A stretch of 12,042 nucleotides of DNA. Origin: an uncultured Clostridia bacterium (GTDB lineage: Bacteria > Bacillota > Clostridia > Oscillospirales > Ruminococcaceae). The stretch's first letter is position 1. Each line of letters opens with the position of its first letter. The stretch is taken from assembly GCA_937901465.1 (NCBI GenBank), contig CALGTU010000218.1, forward strand, positions 1 to 12,042, given 5' to 3'. Shown here piece after piece: positions 6,090-12,042 of this stretch. A program made the translations under genes and the position numbers. The notes below the pieces were generated by a model. That model had not been told where the DNA came from and did no database searches. It saw only the letters and a list, made by a program, of their open reading frames with translations.

Positions 6090-7718
6090 TTATCTTCCGA
6101 CAAGTCCCATTCCGTTGATGATTTTATCGAGTGCTTCATCGAGTGCTGTCATCATTCTTGCCGAGGCGTTATACCATTTCTGGAACTGCATCATATTTGC
6201 ACCTTCTTCGTCCATGTTAACGCCCATAATGGAATCTCTCTGGTTTGAAAGGCTGAATGCCATTGAGTTGTATGTGTCGTAAACGCTTGTTGTGTATGAA
6301 ATATCCTGACCGAGTTTGTTTTCCCAGTATGAAACATATTTGTCGATTGTCATATCGCTCTGGTCAACTGTTGCGTCTGCGGCTGTTGTTCTTGAAAAAT
6401 CAAGGCCTCTGTCGATAACCGCTCTTATCTTGTTAAGGTATTCGTTGCTGAGTTCTTCGCCTTCTTCAACTGTTCCGTTTGCGTTCTTTGTTATAAGAAG
6501 AGCGTCGTTTTTCCATTCATCAGAAACAACGATGTTTTCTGCTGTGATTTCGCCGCCGTCTTTCGAAGCGAACATATCACCTGCTACACAAGCATCATTG
6601 AAAGCTTCTGCCATTGTGTTTGCGAGAGCGTTTATCATTTCTCTGTAATAAGGAACGCCGTTGCTTGCGCCATCAAATTCGTTTCCGAGTTCTGATGAAT
6701 AAACTCCGCCGCCGTTATACATATCAAGATATCCTCTCATAGCACCTGATGCTATTCCTGATTCTGTAGGACGCATTTCTGTTCCGTCATTGAAGAAGAA
6801 CTTCATTGCGCAGTCCTTAGGATCTATTCCGCCGTCGTTAACGTCCTTGAGTGTATCTGCTGTAACATCTTTATTATCTTTATAGTATGCGATTTCGAGT
6901 GTTGCGTAGTTCTTATCGCCCTTAACGCAAAGATGATTAGCAAATTCAACATCGAATGTTCCGTCGCTGTTTTCTGTAAGGTTAACATTGCCGTATGTTG
7001 AAAGTTCGTCTACCAAAGCGTTGAGCTGGTCTTTAAGTTCGTTAGGACCATATTCTGAGTTTACCTTGTATCCTGTGAACTGTGTGCTGTCAACTATGAT
7101 ATCGCCCGATGTAACATAAGCGTCCTTGATCTGATCGTTGAGTTCGTGAATCTGTTTGAAGATGCTGTTTACCTTGTCTGTGCTGGTTTCTGCATCAAGT
7201 CTTACCTGATCGTGAATTTTATCGATCTGTGTGTCATAGTTCTTTATAGCCTGACACATCTGCTTTCCGTATTCGAGTGTAACGTTTGCAAGTTCGAGTC
7301 TGTCTGTATTGTCTGTTCCGAACTGTGAAAGGATATCCTTGAACTTGTTATAGATTCCGTAAAAACCTGTTGTATCAAAAACATCGAGAACATTTTCTAT
7401 ATCCTTAAGATTTTCGTTTGCGATATTCGCAAGTGCTGTTCCTGAATTAAGGTCACGATATCTTTTATCGAGAAGTTTATCTCTTATCTGTGTAATACCT
7501 GATGTTGCAGCGCCCTGTCCTGCAAGCGCTCTGCTGGTATTGAAATAAAGGCTGCTTGCATTTACAGATATTGAAACCTGGTCTGCTCTTTGTCTTGAAT
7601 AACCTAATGTATTAACGTTTGCAATGTTGTTGCCTGTGATATCGAGTGATTTCTGTGCGGCATACATTGTCTGTTTCATTGATTCTATTCCCATAAATGA
7701 AGGTCTTAATGATGACAT
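6090..7718 (-). CDS. flgK: Hook-filament junction protein FlgK (HAP1)
   Basis: The product is 542 residues, close to the family norm. The N-terminus MSSLRPSFMGIESMKQTMYAAQKSLDITGNNIANVNTLGYSRQRAD carries the rod/hook-family motif (L-x-x-x-x-NIAN-x-x-T-x-GYSRQ). The D1 helices follow, including GITQIRDKLLDKRYRDLN. The C-terminal domain has the expected S-N-Q-R-D-S-I-x-G-V-N-x-D-E-E-x-A-N-M-M-Q-F-Q segment near 493-515 and ends in a long helix to GMGLVGR. FlgK sits directly on the hook, followed by FlgL. AGGAGG lies about nine bases before the ATG, and flgN ends 12 bases upstream. FlgN, encoded just before it, is its usual export chaperone together with FlgL. Four cysteines occur in the middle of the protein. 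Confidence 0.96.
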   Translation of the reverse strand: MSSLRPSFMGIESMKQTMYAAQKSLDITGNNIANVNTLGYSRQRADQVSISVNASSLYFNTSRALAGQGAATSGITQIRDKLLDKRYRDLNSGTALANIANENLKDIENVLDVFDTTGFYGIYNKFKDILSQFGTDNTDRLELANVTLEYGKQMCQAIKNYDTQIDKIHDQVRLDAETSTDKVNSIFKQIHELNDQIKDAYVTSGDIIVDSTQFTGYKVNSEYGPNELKDQLNALVDELSTYGNVNLTENSDGTFDVEFANHLCVKGDKNYATLEIAYYKDNKDVTADTLKDVNDGGIDPKDCAMKFFFNDGTEMRPTESGIASGAMRGYLDMYNGGGVYSSELGNEFDGASNGVPYYREMINALANTMAEAFNDACVAGDMFASKDGGEITAENIVVSDEWKNDALLITKNANGTVEEGEELSNEYLNKIRAVIDRGLDFSRTTAADATVDQSDMTIDKYVSYWENKLGQDISYTTSVYDTYNSMAFSLSNQRDSIMGVNMDEEGANMMQFQKWYNASARMMTALDEALDKIINGMGLVGR

Positions 7719-7730
7719 TCTGTTGTCCTC

Positions 7731-8189
7731 CTATACATCTTTGTTAAGGGTGTTTACTTTTTCCGAACGGAGTTTGTTTCCCTCGTTATCATATGAGCTG
7801 ATAAATCCCCCTCCGCCTGAAGCACCTTCGAGAACGGAAAGTCTTTTAGAGATTATCTCTCTTGCATTATCGTTTATTTCTTTTATGCGGAACACGAGTC
7901 TTTTAAGTTCTGTATATCCGCTGCTTAACTGTCCCTTATATTTTTCAGGACTTTCTTCTATTATCTCAGGAAAAGATTTATCTTTGCAATCTGAAAGAAT
8001 TTCAAATCTTTTCTTTTCATAAACGCCCGATTTCATAATAAGCGCCTGTTCTTTGCTGAGTGATTTGTTCAGTGCTTCAACATCATCTGTTGCAACAAGA
8101 CGGAACTTCTCCGTTTCAAACGAAAGAAGTTCGCGGTAATGGGCGTTGTATTCATTTATGAATTCAACAAGCTGTTCATAATCAAGCAT
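7731..8189 (-). CDS. flgN: Flagellar export chaperone FlgN
   Basis: Starting at ATG 8189 (MLDYEQLVEFINEYNAHYRELL) the protein has 152 residues. It is predicted all-helical with heptad-like Leu/Ile spacing and the FlgN-type pattern of an early helix, then ALNKSLSKEQALIMK, then LKRLVFRIKEINDNAREIISKRL, with a Gly-rich tail (GASGGGGF). FlgN is a cytosolic chaperone for FlgK and FlgL, encoded directly downstream, which supports the call. An alternative ATG at 8237 lies inside flgM and has no ribosome binding site. AAGGAG stands seven bases before the ATG at 8189, which I therefore chose. The flgM stop is 37 bases upstream. Sequence similarity in the FlgN family is low, so context carries much of the weight. 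Confidence 0.88.
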   Translation of the reverse strand: MLDYEQLVEFINEYNAHYRELLSFETEKFRLVATDDVEALNKSLSKEQALIMKSGVYEKKRFEILSDCKDKSFPEIIEESPEKYKGQLSSGYTELKRLVFRIKEINDNAREIISKRLSVLEGASGGGGFISSYDNEGNKLRSEKVNTLNKDV

Positions 8190-8226
8190 AATATTCTCCT
8201 TCGAGTAAGGGGTAAGATTTAATTTT

Positions 8227-8520
8227 TTAAGCTTCAACTGAAAGCATAGCTCTTGCTATTGCTTCTGATGACACGTTGTATTTTCCTTCCTGTACCTGTG
8301 CTTTGAGCGCAGCGATTCTTTCCGCTGATGCAGGTGCGTTAGCACTCTTAACTATCGAAGCCTTGCTGCCTTCGATGTTGTTCATAGCAGATGAAAGTTC
8401 GAGTTTATCTGTGTTTTTAACCTTTTTAACGCCTTCGGATTTCTTATCCGCAGGAGTGATTTTTGTTTCACCTATCGACTGATAAGCGTTGATAGCATTT
8501 GTACATTTTCTGATATCCAT
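8227..8520 (-). CDS. flgM: Anti-sigma-28 factor FlgM
   Basis: The 97-residue protein has a disordered, polar N-terminal half and the conserved FlgM C-terminal half. D-KLELSS (about 37-43) is followed by the ERIAALKAQVQEGKYNVSSEAIARAML signature (67-93, given here by its ends and key residues: R-I-x-x-L-K, the Y-x-V-x-S-E-x-I-A motif). FlgM binds and inhibits the flagellar sigma factor (FliA/SigD) until the hook is finished. As first gene of an operon with a sigma-D consensus promoter it would limit its own transcription. AAGGAGG stands eight bases before the ATG. The sigma factor itself is not in this window. Confidence 0.95.
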   Translation of the reverse strand: MDIRKCTNAINAYQSIGETKITPADKKSEGVKKVKNTDKLELSSAMNNIEGSKASIVKSANAPASAERIAALKAQVQEGKYNVSSEAIARAMLSVEA

Positions 8521-8572
8521 AATTGTTCCTCCTTGAAATTATGTCAGCTTGAAAAAATTTCCCTTACTTTCT

Positions 8573-8599
8573 ATATCGGCAGAGAGTTGAATAACTTTA
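8573..8599 (-). promoter_or_regulatory. Sigma-D/sigma-28 promoter of the late flagellar operon
   Basis: On the minus strand TAAA (8599-8596) and GCCGATAT (8580-8573) are separated by exactly 15 bases, an identical match to the Bacillus SigD/FliA consensus. The -10 box ends 52 bases before the flgM ATG, leaving room for a leader of roughly 45 bases. A/T tracts at 8609-8620 and 8624-8629 lie just upstream of the -35 box and could act as UP-like or bent DNA. I saw no other such match upstream of any downstream gene, so this promoter probably drives all ten genes. Confidence 0.9.
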
Positions 8600-8665
8600 C
8601 TATAAAAGAAAAATTTTTTTGCGTTTTTTGCTATTGTTCACAAAAAGTTTACAATTAAAGAGTGT

Positions 8666-8701
8666 AAAATATCCCTGATTTTTACAAATCAGGGATATTT
8701 T
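8666..8701 (-). terminator. Terminator hairpin overlapping the end of the PBP2 gene
   Basis: Bases 8666-8681 and 8686-8701 pair perfectly over 16 bp with a four-base loop (8682-8685). On the minus strand the upstream arm encodes the last residues of the PBP (E-N-I-P-D-L), the TAA stop is in the loop, and the downstream arm ends in TTTT followed by ACACTCTTT. The T-run is short and interrupted, so efficiency is uncertain. It separates the cell-shape genes from the flagellar promoter about 65 bases further on. Confidence 0.75.
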
Positions 8702-10796
8702 CTGATATACTTGTTATTTCTTCTTCATCTTCTTCAGGAAGAATAAGCTTTAAATTTTCATCATACTGTGGTTTTTCACCATCGGCATAATATCCGTATC
8801 CATAATAAGCGTCGATAAGCTGGCGGACCATAAGTTTTGAATATTCGCCTTCTTCAACATAACAAGCGAAAGCGATTTCAGGGTCGTCTGCGGGATAATA
8901 ACCAACAACGGCAGAGTTTACTATATCCTTTGACTTCTGCGGTGTACCTGTTTTTATACAGGCTTCTCCGGGAAGGTCCACAAGAGTATAATCGGGATAA
9001 AGGGTATAATCAACGCCGTAATATTTTTCGAAAGCCGCCGCTTGTTTCATGCCTTCTTCTACATAATAGAAAGTTTTGTCGTTCTTTATAGGCATTTCTG
9101 AAACTATAACAGGTTCTGTTCTGTAAAGTTCGTTTTCAAGGTTATAATCATAAACACCTTCTATAATATAGGGCTTATATCTTTTTCCTTCGTTTGCAAT
9201 AGTCATTGCCTGAACAGCCATCTGTAAAGGAGTAACCGCTGTTTCAGACTGTCCTATTGCCGCCTGTAAAACCTGACCGGGAGTCCAGTCCATTTTATAA
9301 TCAAGGAAAACATCGGGAGAAGAAACCCAACCTTTGCTTCCGCCTATTTCAAGACCAACATTTTCGCCAAGACCATAATATGCGGCATATTCATCTATTT
9401 TATCAATGCCCATCTGTCTGCCTGAATCATAGAAGAATATATTGCAGGAAACTCTTAAAGCCTCTGTAACGGGGATTTTTCCGTGATGTCCCATACAGGT
9501 AGGTGCTATATCATTATAATAGGTATAAACCTGAGTACAGTTTATTGTATCCGTTCCGCTTATAATTCCTTCGTTTAAAGCGGCGGTTGCGGTTACTGTT
9601 TTAAAAGTAGAACCGGGACGATAAAGTCCGTCTATCGCACGATTGACAAGTGGCTGATTTTCTCTTCCCAAAACCTCTGAATAGTTATTTATATAATCGT
9701 ATATATCATATGTCGGGGCGTTTGCAATCGCTTTTACAGCACCTGTTTTCGCATCGAGAACAACAATCGCGCCCGCAAATGCATTCTTTCCCTTTTCTTC
9801 GGTTGAATACATATTGAGCCATTTTATATGGTTCGCAAGTATATTCTGGACATCGCGCTGATAATCGCTGTCGATTGTGAGTTTTACTGTATTTCCCGGG
9901 ACAGCGGGTATGGTATCTGTTACAGAGATAACCTTTCCGCCTGAAATAAGAGTTGTTCTTGTTCCGTCGTTTCCGCGGAGTTCTTTTTCCATAAACTTTT
10001 CAATTCCGCTTTTACCCAAAACATCATTGAGTTTATAGCCTTCTTCTTTGAGCACTTCATATTCTTCTGCATAGATAGGGCCTACTGTTCCTATCGAATG
10101 AGAAAGAATATCACTCTGTGCATAAACTCTTACCGCTTCTTCGGCAATATCAACACCCTGAAGTTTATATGAAAGTTCCTTGATTTTTGAAACTGTCACA
10201 ACAGGAACATCGACCGCGAATGTATAACGGTTACTGACGGAAAACCCACGAAGAAGCATTTCATAGCGAACACCCGCGATTATTCTTTTTTCTTCGGTTG
10301 TATATTTATCTGAAATCTTATAACGTTCTATGAGCGCGTTTATACAGTCATCGGGAGTTGCGTAAACATTGAGTCTTAAATGCTCATCATCAAGCATAAC
10401 CTTTATATCTCTTTCCCTATCGGGAAGATAGGTATAAGGAAGAGTTTTTGAAATAGGTATGCTTTCAACTCTCTCTACATTATCTTCCATAAGAATTTTT
10501 GCTGTCCGAAGGATTATTTCGTTTCCTTCTTCATAATCCTTAGGAAAGAACGCGGCCTCAATTATAACATTGAAACCTGCTTTATTCTTGACAATCTGAA
10601 CGCCGTTTGTATCGACGATTTCTCCTCTTGCCGCTTTTATGAGCTGTGTTCCCTTTGCGGCATATTTTGACTGTTCGAGGTAAATTTCTCCGTCAACTAT
10701 CTGGATTTTCATAAGGCGGATTCCACAAAGTGCCGTTGCAACAGCGATAAAGACGATAAGTATTATCATTCTCACTCTTATATTCATAGGCGACAT
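8682..10796 (-). CDS. mrdA: Class B penicillin-binding protein, MrdA/PBP2 type (elongasome transpeptidase)
   Basis: This 704-residue protein cross-links peptidoglycan at the outer face of the membrane. A single N-terminal membrane anchor spans about residues 8-28, preceded by R-V-R. A PBP dimerisation domain follows (R-G-E-I-V-D-T-N-G near 57-65; the G-x-S-G-I-E-K segment near 261-267). The transpeptidase domain has all three active-site motifs: STFK with nucleophile Ser396, SCN at 450-452 and KTGT at 615-618. The C-terminal tail is acidic (PEEDEEEI). Location directly after mreC and mreD points to the elongation PBP2 (MrdA/PbpA) rather than the division or sporulation paralogues FtsI and SpoVD. 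The start at 10796 has AAAGGAGGG nine bases upstream. mreD ends 27 bases before it. No rodA follows; the operon ends at a hairpin. Confidence 0.93.
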   Translation of the reverse strand: MSPMNIRVRMIILIVFIAVATALCGIRLMKIQIVDGEIYLEQSKYAAKGTQLIKAARGEIVDTNGVQIVKNKAGFNVIIEAAFFPKDYEEGNEIILRTAKILMEDNVERVESIPISKTLPYTYLPDRERDIKVMLDDEHLRLNVYATPDDCINALIERYKISDKYTTEEKRIIAGVRYEMLLRGFSVSNRYTFAVDVPVVTVSKIKELSYKLQGVDIAEEAVRVYAQSDILSHSIGTVGPIYAEEYEVLKEEGYKLNDVLGKSGIEKFMEKELRGNDGTRTTLISGGKVISVTDTIPAVPGNTVKLTIDSDYQRDVQNILANHIKWLNMYSTEEKGKNAFAGAIVVLDAKTGAVKAIANAPTYDIYDYINNYSEVLGRENQPLVNRAIDGLYRPGSTFKTVTATAALNEGIISGTDTINCTQVYTYYNDIAPTCMGHHGKIPVTEALRVSCNIFFYDSGRQMGIDKIDEYAAYYGLGENVGLEIGGSKGWVSSPDVFLDYKMDWTPGQVLQAAIGQSETAVTPLQMAVQAMTIANEGKRYKPYIIEGVYDYNLENELYRTEPVIVSEMPIKNDKTFYYVEEGMKQAAAFEKYYGVDYTLYPDYTLVDLPGEACIKTGTPQKSKDIVNSAVVGYYPADDPEIAFACYVEEGEYSKLMVRQLIDAYYGYGYYADGEKPQYDENLKLILPEEDEEEITSISENIPDL

Positions 10797-10823
10797 TTTA
10801 GGAACCCTCCTTTACTGTAAAAA

Positions 10824-11393
10824 TTATTCTCTTACTATATCTTCTGATTGTTCAGCCATAAAATGATCTTTCCTGATACCGAAATAGCGATGTATGAACT
10901 TGAACGCAAACCATACAAGCGGAGAAACCGCAATAGTAAGCATCATGGGGATAAGAATATTGAATATAAAAATTCTTCCGTTTATATCGCTTCCCCACAT
11001 AGCATAGAAGAAAAGGTAATCAAGAAGTCCGAACACAACAGTCGTTGCGGCGTTTACAATAAGATAGTTTACTGTATTGTGTCTTAAAACATATAAAAAC
11101 AAAAGCGAAACAAACATACAGACAACTGTCAGCATAAAGCCGTTGAAACCGAAAAGTTTTCCGCAGGCAACATCTGTTAAAAGTCCGCATAGAAGACCCA
11201 TAAACGAGGCTGTAAGTTCGTTTTTCTCATAAATGGCAATACATATCGCAATAGGAATATGAAGTAACGGAACGACTGTGTCGGTTATCGTCATAAAAAG
11301 AAATGACGCAGCCATAACAAGAAGATACAAAAGCCATTTTATAACGAGATTACGGCGTTTTTCCTTTAATGTCTGCGGTCTATTCTTCTTCAT
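10824..11393 (-). CDS. mreD: Rod shape-determining protein MreD
   Basis: The 189-residue integral membrane protein has a basic N-terminus (MKKNRPQTLKEKRRN) and about five or six hydrophobic segments between residues 17 and 165. It carries the MreD-type central motif of a short loop (YEKNELTASF) leading into GLLCGLLTDVACGKLFGFNGF, where the G-L-x-x-D and G-x-x-G-F-N-G-F pattern is diagnostic. MreD works with MreC and the PBP2/RodA pair in the wall-elongation complex. Its ATG lies 14 bases inside the 3' end of mreC, with a GGGAGAAAG site in mreC, so the two are probably coupled. The C-terminal tail is cytosolic and charged. Confidence 0.93.
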   Translation of the reverse strand: MKKNRPQTLKEKRRNLVIKWLLYLLVMAASFLFMTITDTVVPLLHIPIAICIAIYEKNELTASFMGLLCGLLTDVACGKLFGFNGFMLTVVCMFVSLLFLYVLRHNTVNYLIVNAATTVVFGLLDYLFFYAMWGSDINGRIFIFNILIPMMLTIAVSPLVWFAFKFIHRYFGIRKDHFMAEQSEDIVRE

Positions 11394-11934
11394 AACTTTC
11401 TCCCTGTCCGTTGAACGAGGTTATGACAAAAACACTCTGAATTTCCTTTATATCGGCAATAGGCTTTATGATTGCGGTTTTTGAAAGACCGCTTTCTTCG
11501 ATATAGATTTCCTCAACAGTTCCTATTATTCTGTCTTTCGGAAAAAGTCCGCTATTGCCTGATGTTACTATGATATCTCCTACTTCAAGGTCGCTGTCCT
11601 TTTCGATATACTTCATACGGCATATGCCCTTTGCAGCAAGTTCGGCATCACATTCAACAATGCCCGTTGTATTGTTTCTGATACAATATGCCCCGACGGG
11701 AACTTCAGGCGAGAGGATAGTTGTTACTCTCGAATATGTTGTTGATGCTTTTGTAACAATACCTACAAGACCTGTATCTGTTATAACGGGGTCATGAACC
11801 GAAATGCCATCTGCTGTTCCCTTATCTATAACGAAAGAACCGAATGGGTCGTTCGCTGTTTTTGAAATAATCTGACAAGGTGGCGAAAAAGAATAATCGG
11901 GGAAAACGGTTTTGAAAAGTATTATGTGGATCAT
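11380..11934 (-). CDS. mreC: Rod shape-determining protein MreC, 3' part only (N-terminus missing)
   Basis: This is the extracellular beta-barrel part of MreC. Visible in order are FPDYSFSP, ANDPFGSFVIDKGTADGI, VITDTGLVGIV, TTILSPEVPVGA, VGDIIVTSGNSGLFPKDRIIGTV and the terminal IKPIADI region. MreC is the periplasm-facing scaffold of the elongasome. The family normally has about 280 residues, with a membrane anchor and coiled coil before this part; both are absent. The ATG at 11934 has no ribosome binding site and is not the true start. The minus frame stays open to the window edge but encodes sequence unlike MreC beyond about 11929. I read the gene as interrupted by a junction. It overlaps mreD by 14 bases. 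Confidence 0.85.
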   Translation of the reverse strand: MIHIILFKTVFPDYSFSPPCQIISKTANDPFGSFVIDKGTADGISVHDPVITDTGLVGIVTKASTTYSRVTTILSPEVPVGAYCIRNNTTGIVECDAELAAKGICRMKYIEKDSDLEVGDIIVTSGNSGLFPKDRIIGTVEEIYIEESGLSKTAIIKPIADIKEIQSVFVITSFNGQGESYEEE

Positions 11935-12042
11935 ACCCTCGGCCTTTGGCCGCAGGCAGCGGGCGGCGTACCGTTTACCTCTACCTTCTTCCAGTCCAAG
12001 GGGGATCCGATTACGGATTTGACCGAGGATATGGCAGCGGAG
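11935..12042. other. G+C-rich end segment, probably foreign to the rest of the window
   Basis: By hand count 66 of 108 bases are G or C (about 61%), against about 35% in the preceding 54 bases. Two frames are open throughout. The plus frame (open from 11866) reads D-H-T-L-G-L-W-P-Q-A-A-G-G-V-P-F-T-S-T-F-F, then continues to D-M-A-A-E at 12042. It uses mostly G/C third positions and looks like part of a real protein, which I cannot identify. The minus frame is rich in Arg and looks like a shadow. The change coincides with loss of MreC similarity and a GATC at 11929-11932. Confidence 0.6.

Noticed and set aside
8190..8237. Longer FlgN start at ATG 8237
   Set aside because: It lies inside the flgM coding sequence with no ribosome binding site, while ATG 8189 has AAGGAG at good spacing and matches the usual FlgN N-terminus.
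11450..11476. GCCGATAT-like box on the minus strand inside mreC
   Set aside because: No TAAA at 14-16 bases upstream, and mreD, the next gene, is translationally coupled to mreC.
11932..11934. ATG at 11934 as a true start for a short MreC
   Set aside because: No ribosome binding site, the codons next to it lie at the composition break, and the product would lack the membrane anchor needed by the family.

Overview
The window reads as AT-rich, low-G+C Gram-positive DNA, most likely from a motile member of the Clostridia. The evidence is the gene order flgM-flgN-flgK-flgL-DUF6470-fliW-csrA-fliD-fliS-(fliT), which is the Bacillus/Clostridium late-flagellar order. Strong AGGAGG-type ribosome binding sites and a FliW/CsrA pair agree with this. 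A narrower placement, perhaps among gut Oscillospiraceae/Ruminococcaceae, is only an impression. All recognisable genes lie on the minus strand and are transcribed from high to low coordinates.

Region 1 (about 11930-8682) is a cell-shape cluster: the 3' part of mreC, then mreD, then a class B penicillin-binding protein of the MrdA/PBP2 type. The genes overlap or are closely spaced. The cluster ends in a terminator hairpin that contains the PBP stop codon in its loop. MreC and MreD are membrane parts of the elongasome and the PBP is its transpeptidase.

Region 2 (8600-222) is a ten-gene late-flagellar operon. It is headed by an exact match to the sigma-D/sigma-28 consensus (TAAA-N15-GCCGATAT) 52 bases before flgM, and it ends at a strong, symmetrical terminator. 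It encodes the anti-sigma factor FlgM, export chaperones (FlgN, FliS and a FliT-like protein), the hook-filament junction proteins FlgK and FlgL, the filament cap FliD, a DUF6470 (YviE-like) protein, and the FliW-CsrA switch that sets flagellin translation. The flagellin gene, which in Bacillus lies just after csrA, is not in that place; fliD follows csrA after 12 bases.

Region 3 (1-221) has no protein gene. It holds two near-identical copies, 143 bases apart, of a segment that looks like the 3' end of a tRNA (probably tRNA-Ser, G73 plus CCA) followed by its intrinsic terminator. Between them is a structured spacer with inverted repeats. This is the least ordinary part of the window and may be an array of tiny repeat units that copy a tRNA 3' end.

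At the far right (11933-12042) base composition jumps to about 61% G+C by hand count, and homology to MreC stops near a GATC at 11929-11932. This looks like a join to unrelated DNA (chimeric clone, read or assembly, or a real rearrangement), so mreC lacks its membrane anchor and coiled coil here. Apart from the repeat array and this junction the window is a conventional motility and cell-shape locus. I did not find a clearly new biological system.
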